Source of the DNA: Bdellovibrio bacteriovorus
GTDB taxonomy: Bacteria; Bdellovibrionota; Bdellovibrionia; Bdellovibrionales; Bdellovibrionaceae
Assembly (NCBI RefSeq): GCF_001592745.1
Contig: NZ_LUKD01000001.1
Location: forward strand, 1,322,848-1,386,847
DNA length: 64,000 bases
Direction of reading: 5' to 3'
Position numbers and translations under genes: made by a program
Notes under the pieces: generated by a model
What the model saw: the letters and a program-made list of their open reading frames with translations, nothing else
Told to the model about the DNA's origin: nothing
Database searches by the model: none
Part shown: positions 17,263 through 28,050 of the stretch, in pieces
How the letters are laid out: the number at the start of each line of letters is the position of its first letter
How positions within the stretch are numbered: position 1 is the first letter of the stretch

Positions 17263-19298
17263 GTGATGTCCAACTGTGGAGAGTGGCCGTCGACGCTCCT
17301 CTCCCAGAGGCTTTGACGTACAGCTTTGCACATCCTTTAAAACGCGGCCAGCTAGTAAATGTTCCTCTTGGTCGCCGCAAAGTTAAAGGCCTTGTTCTAG
17401 GTCCGACGGATAAAGTTCCTGACTTTGAAATCAAAAGTATAGACTCGATTGACGAAGAGTACTCTCCCCTTCCTGAATCCTTCATGAAGTGGCTCGAGTG
17501 GCTTGCGCAGTACTATATCCATCCCATTGGACAAGTCGCGCAGTCTGCTTTTCCTCCGCTGAAGAAAACAGATAAACAGCGTCAATCAAAGCGACCGCCC
17601 GTTATTCCAAAGTTGGAAAGTGATACCAATTTAAACTTAACGGAAGAGCAAAGCGCTTGCTTCGAAAGCATTTCACAACATCATAATTTTTCCACGCACC
17701 TTTTATTCGGTGTAACAGGCTCGGGTAAAACGGAAGTCTACTTGCGCTTGCTTGAAAAAGTACTCAGCGAAGGAAAGCGCGGTCTTGTACTGGTACCCGA
17801 GATTTCGTTAACGCCACAATTGATTCAACGTTTTGCCCGACGCTTTGGCGATAAGATTGCCGCACTTCACTCTCAACTGACGGATCGTGAACGTACGAAT
17901 CAATGGTGGGATATTGTTGAAGGCAGAAAATCCATTCTGATTGGCGCTCGGTCGGCCCTGTTCTGTCCGATTGAGGACTTGGGACTTATCATTGTTGACG
18001 AAGAGCATGAGCCCAGCTTTAAACAAGATGAAAAATTAAAATACAATGGCCGTGATGCTGCGGTGATGATGGGCAAAATGATGAATTGCCCGGTCGTACT
18101 CGGTTCCGCAACACCGAGTCTGGAGACTTGGAAAAACGCAGTGGATGGAAAATACCATCTGCACACTCTCCGTCATCGCGTTGCTAATCGTGCCCTCCCA
18201 GAAATCGAAGTCATTGATCTTCGTAAGCAAAAAGACGACAGCGAAGAACAGAAAAAAATCGTCGAAAAGTATTCGCACCTTCCCTTCTGGCTCAGCCCAA
18301 AACTTTATGACCGAATGCATGAAGTTTTAGATCGCGGCGATCAAGCTGCTCTTTTCCTCAATCGTCGGGGAATTGCGCAAATGGTGGTCTGCCCGGCTTG
18401 TGGTCACACACGGGAATGCCCCAACTGTGATATTTCACTGACATTGCATGCGCATTCTCATTTGATCTGTCACTATTGTGACTATCACGAAAATTTTAAA
18501 ACCAAATGTCCTGACTGCAAAGAAGGACAACTGGAAGCTATCGGCCTGGGCACCGAACTTGTTGAGACGGATCTAGCTCGTCTATTCCCGGGCAAAACGA
18601 TCGCTCGCGCGGACCGAGACGAAATTCAAAGCCGCGCGGACCTGGAAGATTTAGTTCAAAAAATGGAAAGTGGCGAGATCGACATTTTAGTCGGAACGCA
18701 AATGATTGCCAAAGGCTTAGACTTCCCAAAGCTGAAACTCGTGGGACTTGTCTTAGCTGATGTGGGATTTAATCTTCCCGATTTTCGTGCGACGGAAAGA
18801 AGTTTTCAGTTGATTACGCAAATGAGTGGTCGCGCTGGTCGCCACGTTCAGGAGGGCGAAGCTCCGGGAATGGTCATCATTCAAACATTCAATGCAGAAC
18901 ACGACAGCATCACTTTCGCCCGAAATCACGACTTTGAGGGCTTCGCCAAACATGAACTCGAAATTCGTGGCCAGCTTAGCTATCCACCTGTTGGACGTTT
19001 GGTGAGTTTCAGAATTCAAGGGACGCACTTAGGAAAAGTCGAAGACACAGCCGGACTTTTAGCGAGACGAGCGCATGCTTTGAAAGCTCAGTTTCCTCAG
19101 TACAACTCCATTGAGATTTTAGGCCCTGCAGAGGCTCCACTTTCGAAGTTAAGAGGACAATTCCGATTTCATCTCCTCATAAAGACGACTCAGGTTGCAG
19201 CTGCCAATCCCTTTTCAAGACAACTTCTGGGTGATCAAGAGTGGATTCCGTCGGGTATAAAAATTTTGATCGATATCGACCCAATGAGTTTGCTTTAA
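17259..19298 (+). CDS. priA: Primosomal protein N' (replication restart helicase)
   Basis: 679 residues. N-terminal 3'-end binding domain, Walker A GVTGSGKTE (about 149-157), DEEHE box, helicase motifs SATPS and QMSGRAGR, and the zinc-binding insertion with eight cysteines (CPACGHTRECPNC, then CHYC and CPDC) are all present. PriA reloads the replisome at stalled forks. The ATG overlaps the previous stop (ATGA), which indicates translational coupling with the secreted protein gene. No loss of motif seen. Confidence 0.95.
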   Translation: MSDVQLWRVAVDAPLPEALTYSFAHPLKRGQLVNVPLGRRKVKGLVLGPTDKVPDFEIKSIDSIDEEYSPLPESFMKWLEWLAQYYIHPIGQVAQSAFPPLKKTDKQRQSKRPPVIPKLESDTNLNLTEEQSACFESISQHHNFSTHLLFGVTGSGKTEVYLRLLEKVLSEGKRGLVLVPEISLTPQLIQRFARRFGDKIAALHSQLTDRERTNQWWDIVEGRKSILIGARSALFCPIEDLGLIIVDEEHEPSFKQDEKLKYNGRDAAVMMGKMMNCPVVLGSATPSLETWKNAVDGKYHLHTLRHRVANRALPEIEVIDLRKQKDDSEEQKKIVEKYSHLPFWLSPKLYDRMHEVLDRGDQAALFLNRRGIAQMVVCPACGHTRECPNCDISLTLHAHSHLICHYCDYHENFKTKCPDCKEGQLEAIGLGTELVETDLARLFPGKTIARADRDEIQSRADLEDLVQKMESGEIDILVGTQMIAKGLDFPKLKLVGLVLADVGFNLPDFRATERSFQLITQMSGRAGRHVQEGEAPGMVIIQTFNAEHDSITFARNHDFEGFAKHELEIRGQLSYPPVGRLVSFRIQGTHLGKVEDTAGLLARRAHALKAQFPQYNSIEILGPAEAPLSKLRGQFRFHLLIKTTQVAAANPFSRQLLGDQEWIPSGIKILIDIDPMSLL

Positions 19299-19342
19299 TT
19301 CCCTTACTTTCCTAAAATGGGAAGTTAAGGAAACCTTGATTC

Positions 19343-20179
19343 ATGATCCAATGTCCCCGCTGTGGAATACAAGTTACTGAACTTCATCCCGTAGATGCTG
19401 ACCTCATCACGAAGTTGCAATCTATTGGTGAATCTAATTTACCTCCACAAGTCTGCGCGGGATGTATTTCCGATTTACGCCGCACAGTCGCTTCAAGCAG
19501 TGGTGGTGTTCTTATGGCGCAAGAGCGCGCCAAAGAACAACATCGTCTGCAGCTTTGGAAAAGTCGCGTGATGCTAATCAAAAAAGCGCGCCTGTGCATG
19601 ACTCAAAAGCTTTATTCCGAAGCCGCGATGTCGTATGAAAAGTACTTAAAAATTCTCGACATCGTTTTCGATATTAAAAAAGGCGAACGTCTTAAGCCAG
19701 AAGCTTTCAAGGACAGTGCTCGTACGACAGAATTGACCGTAGTGGCCTCTGTGTACTGGGACTTGATGCGTATTTATGATACTCACGAAAAATACGCGGA
19801 TCGCATGATGAATGCCGCAAAACAACTGGCGATGTTTATTCAATTCACGCCTATTTATCCGGACATTATTCGTAAGGCAGAGTCTTTTCAAAAAACCGCA
19901 CGCAACCCGCATATCGTGAAACAGTTTTTGAAGATGTCCGACAAAGAACGTCCTCGCTGTTTCATCGCGACGGCCGCCTTCGAAAACCCTCAGGCACCCG
20001 AGGTGATGAGCTTACGCGCTTTCCGTGACTTCACTCTTCGTCGGTCAGCATGGGGGCGTAAATTTATTGCCATTTACTATAAGTTTTCGCCTCACATTGC
20101 TTGCTTACTCGATAAGCAACCACGCATGAAACCCGCAGTCAGAGCACTTCTCCGTCTTTTGATTAAATGCGTTAGCTAA
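19343..20179 (+). CDS. Zinc-ribbon protein with CFI-box C-terminal domain
   Basis: 278 residues. The N-terminus has CPRCG and CAGC, a likely zinc ribbon (about 4-41). A helical middle with TPR-like character (about 70-190) follows. The last 73 residues start with CFIATAAFENP and continue RAFRDFTLRRSAWGRKF, the signature of the CFI-box C-terminal domain, which is widespread but of unknown function. No signal peptide. It lies 44 bases after priA and may be the last gene of that operon. Confidence 0.75.
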   Translation: MIQCPRCGIQVTELHPVDADLITKLQSIGESNLPPQVCAGCISDLRRTVASSSGGVLMAQERAKEQHRLQLWKSRVMLIKKARLCMTQKLYSEAAMSYEKYLKILDIVFDIKKGERLKPEAFKDSARTTELTVVASVYWDLMRIYDTHEKYADRMMNAAKQLAMFIQFTPIYPDIIRKAESFQKTARNPHIVKQFLKMSDKERPRCFIATAAFENPQAPEVMSLRAFRDFTLRRSAWGRKFIAIYYKFSPHIACLLDKQPRMKPAVRALLRLLIKCVS

Positions 20180-20234
20180 GTTTCTCACGCTTTGATGCTT
20201 GCAAAGCAGCTACGTTTTAAGGGAATGTATTTGC

Positions 20235-21359
20235 ATGGCTCATATCTACGACTATGCAATTATTGGTAGCGGTTTAACTGGTCTCAGTATCGCAGCGGCT
20301 CTTAGCCGTGAAACTAAAAACATCGCCCTTATCGAAGGCGCCGATGTTCCGTTCGGAGTGAACAAGAAAGTCAACTTTCCTACAGGCCCTATGAACAACG
20401 GCCTTCGTTTTGTTCCTGATTCTGTGCTTTCCGAAAAAGCTTTGCGCTTTTTAGAAAATCTTCTGAATACAAAAGTTGTCGACACAGTTTCTGAAGAAGC
20501 TCCTATCACCTATGAATCTGGTGGCTTCAAAACTTTCTTGGGTTTTGGTGACACTCCACCAGCGTTCTATGAAGAACTTGCTTACTTCACTTCTAGCAAG
20601 CGCTTGGATTTGGCGATGGAGCCCTACGAGTGGACCCAAGCTTTGTTTGAAAAATTCCAAGGCGAGTTCATGCAGCGCTCTTACGTGACTAAGTTTCACC
20701 AAGAAGGTGAGAAAGTAACTCACGTAACTATCAATGGTTCTAAAACATTGCATGCTCACAACTTTATTTTTGCGGGCACTGTGAAGGATTTAGCGATTCT
20801 TCTTCCTGATGACGCTATTTCTATCCGCGCACGTTCAAAGCTTTCTAAAAATACTTACTGGACGGCTTTGTGCTTAGATATCTGCCACGCGAAACCGGTG
20901 ACAGACTCGACAGCTATGCACATCTTGAATGGAACGACTCAAGACGAAATCGGTCCTTGTGCGGGGCGCTTCCTTCCGGCAGTGGAAACTGAAAATGGTC
21001 CTCTTCAAACTTCTCAATGGATGACTTTCATTGAGCAAGAAGTGACTGAAGATTCAGAGGTCGTTGGCATGGCTTTGAAAAAAATCAAACGCCAAATCAA
21101 ACGCGCTTACCCTGAAGCTTTGGACAACTTGAAACTGGAAAGAATTTTTGTTGCTCCAATCATCGCTGGCAACGGCGATATTAAATTGAGCGCGAATATG
21201 ACAATTCCAGAACTTGAAAATCTTTGGATTGCTTCATCAACTGTGAATGAACAAAAGAACCTTGTAGGCTCTTTGCTACAAGCTGAAATGATCATTGCGT
21301 CTTTAGGATTTAAAGTCGAAGCTTCAGAAGAAGCTCCAGGGGCGGAAGCTACAATCTAA
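20235..21359 (+). CDS. FAD-dependent oxidoreductase (amine-oxidase-like)
   Basis: 374 residues from the ATG at 20235. The N-terminus has the dinucleotide-binding fold YAIIGSGLTGLSIAAAL with an acidic residue at the end of the second strand (ALIEG). A C-terminal segment LENLWIASSTVNEQKNLVGSL looks like a second FAD-contact motif as in protoporphyrinogen/amine oxidase-like proteins. Substrate unknown. An upstream frame to 20199 exists; the chosen ATG has AAGGGA about 12 bases before it. A strong terminator follows. Confidence 0.75.
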   Translation: MAHIYDYAIIGSGLTGLSIAAALSRETKNIALIEGADVPFGVNKKVNFPTGPMNNGLRFVPDSVLSEKALRFLENLLNTKVVDTVSEEAPITYESGGFKTFLGFGDTPPAFYEELAYFTSSKRLDLAMEPYEWTQALFEKFQGEFMQRSYVTKFHQEGEKVTHVTINGSKTLHAHNFIFAGTVKDLAILLPDDAISIRARSKLSKNTYWTALCLDICHAKPVTDSTAMHILNGTTQDEIGPCAGRFLPAVETENGPLQTSQWMTFIEQEVTEDSEVVGMALKKIKRQIKRAYPEALDNLKLERIFVAPIIAGNGDIKLSANMTIPELENLWIASSTVNEQKNLVGSLLQAEMIIASLGFKVEASEEAPGAEATI

Positions 21360-21364
21360 AAATA

Positions 21365-21392
21365 AAAGGGTGCGCCAAGCACCCTTTTTCTT
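21365..21392 (+). terminator. Rho-independent terminator after FAD oxidoreductase
   Basis: GGGTGC and GCACCC around loop GCCAA, preceded by A-rich and followed by a T-run. Confidence 0.85.
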
Positions 21393-21482
21393 TCTCTGTC
21401 TTCTTCTAAATTGCCAATAATTTTCGCTGCCACGCTAGCAGCACCAGTTCCTCGGATATTTTCTTGCACTTTTACTTAAAAA

Positions 21483-22895
21483 TTAAATCTCTTCTAATGG
21501 AAGTGAAAAAGAGAACGTAGTTCCTTCACCGAAGTTGCTAGTGACAGAGATCTGTCCACCCATAATCTCTACCAAGTTCTTTGAGATCATTAGGCCTAAG
21601 CCTGTGCCGCCATATTGGCGCGCGATGGAAGGATCTTCCTGATAAAAACTGCGGAAAAGTTTTTTAATATTTTCGCGCTTAATGCCACGACCCGTATCAA
21701 TGATGTGCCACGAATAAGTGTTCGCAATAGAATCTTTTTTCACTTCAATGCGCACTTTGCCTTTTTCTGTAAACTTCACTGCATTTCCGACCAGATTCAT
21801 CAACACTTGGCGCAGACGATGCGAATCGCCTTTAGCTCGTGCCGGAATACCCTCATCCATGTGCAGCTCTAGCGAAAGACCTTTTTCCTGACATTTGATC
21901 GAAAACATTTTTTGAATGTCATTGTGAAGCTCTTTAATATCAAACGGATGACTGTCCACCTGAAGAAGTCCATTTTCGATCTTTGAAACATCCAAAATGT
22001 CATTCACAAGATGCAGTAGAGAATCAGAACAACGATGAATGGTGTTCACGTACTCTTGCTGTTCTTCATCGAGTTTTGTATCACGAAGGATATCTGAAAA
22101 TCCCATGATACTATTTAGAGGCGTACGAATTTCATGACTGACATTGCTTAAGAAGCTGGATTTCACCGAAGCCAGGCGCAAAGCCTCTTCCCGCGCATGC
22201 ATCATTTGTACTTTAGAGCTAGCCACTTCCCGCAGCTCGACACGGTGGCGTTGAATTCCTAAAATAAGTACGAAGTTTTCAAAGATAACCCAAGCGGTGT
22301 GTTCAACCCATCGCCACTCAACATCCGCATTAACTCCATAAATGGACATCGGAATGAAAAAACCGCGCAGAAGGTGGTCAATAATAACGATCGAGGCCCC
22401 CACCCATAGAACGGAAATATCCATATAAAATGCCAACGCTGCTAACGAGACGAAGATATGGAAATGCGATTCGATTCTGCCACCGGTAAGATAGATGATC
22501 AGGGTCGAAAACAGCATCTGCCCAAGAGCCACCAGACAGCGAGTGACTTTTTCGCCCGGGAACATCCATGCCGCATAAATGGGAGGAATCGCAAAAAGGG
22601 CCCCAAAAATAAGGCCGATCAAGGCGTTTTCTTTGGAGCCGCTCATCTGCCCCAACCAAGTCGATGGAGTAACAAAAGCCCCCAGCAACACGCAGCCAAC
22701 CCATTGAAATAACATAAGATATGCAAAACCGCGATCTACCCGAACGCAGATGTCATTGGCCTGATTTTTAAAGATCTTCTCCACCTCATGATGGAGTCTT
22801 GGGTCGTCCTGTACTGTCATTCCCTCTCGCTTACGTTCATAAATATTGGGATTGGTTAGACTATTTATCGGAGTCAATCCGTCGCGTCTAAACAT
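21483..22895 (-). CDS. Membrane sensor histidine kinase
   Basis: 470 residues. About six hydrophobic helices (residues about 55-215) form a membrane sensor containing GGRIESHFHIFVSLA. A coiled linker leads to HisKA with phosphoacceptor SHEIRTPLNS (about 253-262) and HATPase_c with NLVGNAVKF, DTGRGI and GGTGLGLMIS. No receiver domain is attached and no response regulator is adjacent. Neither candidate start has a good SD: 22895 is used here, while ATG at 22820 (MTVQDDP) is the alternative. Signal and partner unknown. Confidence 0.85.
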   Translation of the reverse strand: MFRRDGLTPINSLTNPNIYERKREGMTVQDDPRLHHEVEKIFKNQANDICVRVDRGFAYLMLFQWVGCVLLGAFVTPSTWLGQMSGSKENALIGLIFGALFAIPPIYAAWMFPGEKVTRCLVALGQMLFSTLIIYLTGGRIESHFHIFVSLAALAFYMDISVLWVGASIVIIDHLLRGFFIPMSIYGVNADVEWRWVEHTAWVIFENFVLILGIQRHRVELREVASSKVQMMHAREEALRLASVKSSFLSNVSHEIRTPLNSIMGFSDILRDTKLDEEQQEYVNTIHRCSDSLLHLVNDILDVSKIENGLLQVDSHPFDIKELHNDIQKMFSIKCQEKGLSLELHMDEGIPARAKGDSHRLRQVLMNLVGNAVKFTEKGKVRIEVKKDSIANTYSWHIIDTGRGIKRENIKKLFRSFYQEDPSIARQYGGTGLGLMISKNLVEIMGGQISVTSNFGEGTTFSFSLPLEEI

Positions 22896-22938
22896 TTCTC
22901 AATACGCGAGGTTTCTAATGTAATCCTGATGTATCAAA

Positions 22939-23118
22939 GGGGGAGTCCACGAAAGACTACTTGCGTGCTATGCCACCCTGTGATATCCCCAAACTCCAAA
23001 CAATAAGCACTCGTAGGCACTAACTGGTCCCCCAAGTACTGAAAAAGGGGGTCTTCCGGCGAATCAAAAAAAGCTGGCTCTACCTGCGGGGACGATTAAC
23101 CAGAAAGGAAGTACTACC
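22939..23118 (+). promoter_or_regulatory. Structured 5' leader of rpsB, candidate autoregulatory RNA
   Basis: The region before rpsB has GGGGGA at 22939-22944, TCCCCC at 23028-23033 and GGGGG at 23047-23051. The central C-run can pair with either G-run but not both, which would give two folds. rpsB mRNA leaders are regulated by S2 in several bacteria. No coding ORF is seen in this stretch. Confidence 0.35.
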
Positions 23119-24051
23119 ATGGCACAAGTGACCATGAAAGAAATGTTAGACGCTGGCGTCCACTTCGGACATCAAACTCAGCGTTGGAACCCAAAAATGA
23201 AACCTTATGTTTACACAGCTCGCGGAGGCATTCATATCATTGACCTTCAAAAGACTGTTGTACGCGCTAACAAAGCTGCTGATTTCGTAAAAGAAGTTGC
23301 TGCTAACGGTGGTCGTTTGATCTTCGTTGGAACGAAAAAGCAAGCTATTGAGCCTATCCAAGAAGCGGCTCAAAAATGCGGTCAGTACTACGTAACTAAG
23401 CGTTGGTTGGGTGGTATGATGACGAATTTCGAAACGATCAAATCTTCTATCGATCGTCTTCGCAAAATCGACACAATGAAAGAAAAAGGCGAATTCAACT
23501 ACTTGACTAAGAAAGAGCGCGCGAAGCTTGAAAAAGAATACCTTCGTTTGACTGAGTTCTTGTCTGGTATCCGTGAAATGAAGGAAATGCCATCTGCTAT
23601 GTTCGTAGTAGACCTTCCCAAAGAACACATTGCTGTTGCTGAAGCTAAACGCTTGGGCATCCCAGTTGTTGCTATCGCTGATACAAACTCTGATCCAGAG
23701 TCTGTTGAATACGCGATCCCAGGTAACGACGATGCGATCCGTTCTATCAAATTGTTCGCAAACCTAGTTGCTGAAGCTTACCTTGAAGGTGCTAAAACTT
23801 GGGAACAAAAACTTCGCACAATGACAGACAAACAATCTGACGTTGCTAAAGAAGCTTCTGAAGGTAAAGAAGAAGCTCCTAAGCGTCGTGGCGCAGGCCC
23901 TCGTGGTGGCGCGAAAGATGCTCCTAAGAAATCAGCAGGTCCTGCAGTTGTTAAAGCAACTAAAGGTCGTAAACTTGTTGCTGCTGGTACAGCAGAAGAA
24001 GTTGAAATCCAAGCTGAGCTTGAGAACAAAGAAGACGATTCAGCGGAGTAA
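23119..24051 (+). CDS. rpsB: 30S ribosomal protein S2, with long C-terminal tail
   Basis: 310 residues against about 240 in E. coli. The core (1-235) has all S2 hallmarks: GVHFGHQTQRWNPKM near the start, FVGTKKQA, RWLGGMMTNF and VVAIADTNSDP. Residues after about 240 are an extra Lys/Ala/Gly/Pro-rich tail ending acidic. S2 binds the 30S head and recruits S1-like function. AAAGGAAG lies about eight bases before the ATG. Operon order rpsB-tsf-pyrH-frr is the common one. The tail may bind RNA; unknown. Confidence 0.97.
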   Translation: MAQVTMKEMLDAGVHFGHQTQRWNPKMKPYVYTARGGIHIIDLQKTVVRANKAADFVKEVAANGGRLIFVGTKKQAIEPIQEAAQKCGQYYVTKRWLGGMMTNFETIKSSIDRLRKIDTMKEKGEFNYLTKKERAKLEKEYLRLTEFLSGIREMKEMPSAMFVVDLPKEHIAVAEAKRLGIPVVAIADTNSDPESVEYAIPGNDDAIRSIKLFANLVAEAYLEGAKTWEQKLRTMTDKQSDVAKEASEGKEEAPKRRGAGPRGGAKDAPKKSAGPAVVKATKGRKLVAAGTAEEVEIQAELENKEDDSAE

Positions 24052-24070
24052 TTCCTCTGTAATTGAAATG

Positions 24071-24097
24071 AAAAAGGTGGCCTAGCCACCTTTTTCA
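24071..24097 (+). terminator. Terminator/attenuator between rpsB and tsf
   Basis: AAAAAGGTGGC pairs with GCCACCTTTTT around loop CTA. It sits between two genes usually cotranscribed, so it may set their ratio. Confidence 0.85.
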
Positions 24098-24185
24098 TAA
24101 GTAGCCGCCCTCGCTTTTCCGCAACGGCGGTTTCTTCGTGTCTGATCGAATTCGTTTTTAAAATCTATTGTAAGGAGACTTCCTA

Positions 24186-25827
<1,642 letters not shown>

Positions 25828-25856
25828 AACCACGATAGAGCAAAAAAGGAGACAAC

Positions 25857-26417
25857 ATGTCAGTCGCAGATGTAAAAAAGAATGCTCAAGCAAAAATGGA
25901 AAAGACTTTGGCGGCTTTAGGCGAAGAGCTTAAAAAAATCCGTACGGGTCGTGCTCAAGTATCTATGCTTGATAATATCCGCGTAAACTACTACGGCACT
26001 CCATCTCCTCTTTCTCAAGTGGCATCTATCTCTACTCCGGATGCAAAGTCATTCCTGATCGCTCCTTGGGAAGTTTCAATTCTTAAAGATATCGAACAAG
26101 CTATCATCAAGTCTGAATTGGGCATGGCCCCAATGAACGACGGTAAAGTGATCCGCTTGAAAGTTCCAGATTTGACTGAAGAACGTCGTAAAGACCTCGC
26201 AAAACAAGTTAAGAAAATCGCTGAAGAAGCACGCGTGGCTGTTCGTATGGCTCGTCGTGATGCCAATGACGAAGTTAAAAAACTTCAGAAAGATAAAGCT
26301 ATCAGCGAAGACGAAGGCAAAAAAGCCGAAGCAGACGTTCAAAAAGTGACTGACGATTTCATCAAAAAAGTAGACCAAGTTGCTGATGAAAAAGAAAAGT
26401 CCATTTTGACTATCTAA
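25857..26417 (+). CDS. frr: Ribosome recycling factor
   Basis: 186 residues, normal RRF length. The three-helix domain carries RTGRAQVSMLDNIRVNYYG (about 30-48) and the C-terminal coiled part has EEARVAVRMARRDAND. It splits the post-termination 70S ribosome with EF-G. AAGGAG is seven bases before the ATG. It follows pyrH by 29 bases, in the canonical order. Confidence 0.97.
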   Translation: MSVADVKKNAQAKMEKTLAALGEELKKIRTGRAQVSMLDNIRVNYYGTPSPLSQVASISTPDAKSFLIAPWEVSILKDIEQAIIKSELGMAPMNDGKVIRLKVPDLTEERRKDLAKQVKKIAEEARVAVRMARRDANDEVKKLQKDKAISEDEGKKAEADVQKVTDDFIKKVDQVADEKEKSILTI

Positions 26418-26438
26418 TTAAGCTTTGAATTGGTTGCG

Positions 26439-27170
26439 ATGACTCTACCGAAGCACATAGCTATTATTATGGATGGCAACGGTCGTTGGGCTCAGCTCAA
26501 ACGTCGTCCTCGCACGTTCGGACATATCAAAGGAACTCGTGTCGCGAAAAAAATCATCACCGATTGTTCGCGACGCGGAATCAAGAACCTCACGTTGTAT
26601 GCATTCAGCACGGAAAACTGGTTTCGCCCTCAGGCCGAAGTCAGTTTGCTGATGCAAATTCTTCGTCGTTATCTTAAGCGCGAAACTGAAAACCTGGTTA
26701 AAGAAAACATTCGCTTCTCTGTCATCGGTGACATGTCCCGCATTCCGGCAGATGTTGCGGAAGCTATTGGTAAATCCATCGAAGCTACAGCTCAATGCAC
26801 AGGTCTTAACCTGGTCTTTGCTTTGAGCTATGGTTCTCGACAAGAGATCACAGAAGCCGTTCGCGATATTGCTGCACGTGTGGCGGCCGGTGAAATCAAC
26901 CCTGAAGACATTGATGAGTCGGTTATCAATTCAGCGTTAAGCACGTATCCTACTCCGGATCCGGATTTGATCATTCGCACAAGTGGCGAACAAAGACTGT
27001 CAAATTTCTTGTTGTGGCAAGCGGCCTATTCAGAGTTTTATTTTACTGATGTGTTATGGCCCAACTTCACTGAGTCCCATTTAGAGGAAGCGTTGAACGC
27101 TTTTTCGATGAGACAACGCCGCTTTGGCAAGGTTACAGCGAATGACAACGTGGAAAAGCTTTCAAACTAG
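26439..27170 (+). CDS. uppS: Isoprenyl transferase (undecaprenyl diphosphate synthase)
   Basis: 243 residues from the ATG at 26439; a TTG at 26430 would add three residues. The cis-prenyltransferase signature IIMDGNGRWAQ lies near the start, followed by LTLYAFSTENW and the C-terminal DLIIRTSGEQRLSNFLLWQ and YSEFYF. It makes the C55 lipid carrier for wall and LPS synthesis. It overlaps cdsA by 29 bases. No strong SD seen; coupling to frr is likely. Confidence 0.94.
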   Translation: MTLPKHIAIIMDGNGRWAQLKRRPRTFGHIKGTRVAKKIITDCSRRGIKNLTLYAFSTENWFRPQAEVSLLMQILRRYLKRETENLVKENIRFSVIGDMSRIPADVAEAIGKSIEATAQCTGLNLVFALSYGSRQEITEAVRDIAARVAAGEINPEDIDESVINSALSTYPTPDPDLIIRTSGEQRLSNFLLWQAAYSEFYFTDVLWPNFTESHLEEALNAFSMRQRRFGKVTANDNVEKLSN

Positions 27171-27975
27171 AGCTGTCTCGGCTGCAGTGGCCCTCGCACT
27201 GATTATCGGCCTTTATATTACTTTAAATGTTCAAGGACTGAAAATCGCGATCGCGTTCGTGGTTGCTGTGGGCACTTGGGAATTGATCACGATTCTTTTT
27301 AAGAACGAAAAATCAATTCTATTAAAAGGCCTTTTTTATTTTCTGACGCTTGCGATTTTCGGTGCGACTTTAACTTCTTTAAGCACCGGTGGAATTATTT
27401 ATTCAATTGCATTGATCCTTATGATTATTGCCGTTCTTTTGTCAGCGCACAAAGAAGGTAATCTGAGTTACATGGCCGATGCTCAAGCCAAAGCCGCTTT
27501 GGGATTCTTCTACATGGGACTTTTGCCAGCGTTCGCGTTCCGTATTTTAGATCAGGCGCACGGCATTTCTTGGTTTGTTTATTTGTTAGCGGTTGTTTTT
27601 GCTGGCGACACAATGGCTTACGTTTTTGGTGTCTTGATCGGAAAACATAAAGTCATGCCGTCGGTTTCACCGAAAAAAACCTGGCAAGGTTCTGTGGGTG
27701 GCATCATCGGCTCGATGATTGCGGGATATATTTGCTGGCAATTTCTCTTTTCAGAACAGCCCTTGGGTCTCTTTTTGATACTTGCAGGTCTTTCTGGATT
27801 CGTGGGACAGTTTGGGGATTTCTTTGAATCTCTCTTAAAACGAGTCGCTGATGTTAAGGACTCCGGGAAAATTATGCCGGGTCACGGCGGTGTCCTCGAT
27901 CGTATTGATGGCGTCCTATTCGCAAGTCCTGTTGTTCTTGCGGGAATTTTGATTTTGTCTCATCTTTTGTCGTAA
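27142..27975 (+). CDS. cdsA: Phosphatidate cytidylyltransferase
   Basis: 277 residues, with about eight membrane helices. The C-terminal CdsA signature is complete: LLKRVADVKDSG followed by MPGHGGVLDRIDG (about 235-262). It makes CDP-diacylglycerol for phospholipid synthesis in the inner membrane. The frame extends to a TTG at 27124, but the ATG at 27142 with AAGG nine bases before it is preferred. In many bacteria dxr lies next; here rseP follows after 75 bases. Confidence 0.93.
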   Translation: MTTWKSFQTRAVSAAVALALIIGLYITLNVQGLKIAIAFVVAVGTWELITILFKNEKSILLKGLFYFLTLAIFGATLTSLSTGGIIYSIALILMIIAVLLSAHKEGNLSYMADAQAKAALGFFYMGLLPAFAFRILDQAHGISWFVYLLAVVFAGDTMAYVFGVLIGKHKVMPSVSPKKTWQGSVGGIIGSMIAGYICWQFLFSEQPLGLFLILAGLSGFVGQFGDFFESLLKRVADVKDSGKIMPGHGGVLDRIDGVLFASPVVLAGILILSHLLS

Positions 27976-28050
27976 TCGGAAGGTCGAGCCCCCGAGCATT
28001 AACATTTTTATTTCCTAGCTCGCGACTCATCGAAACTCTAGAATATTCGA

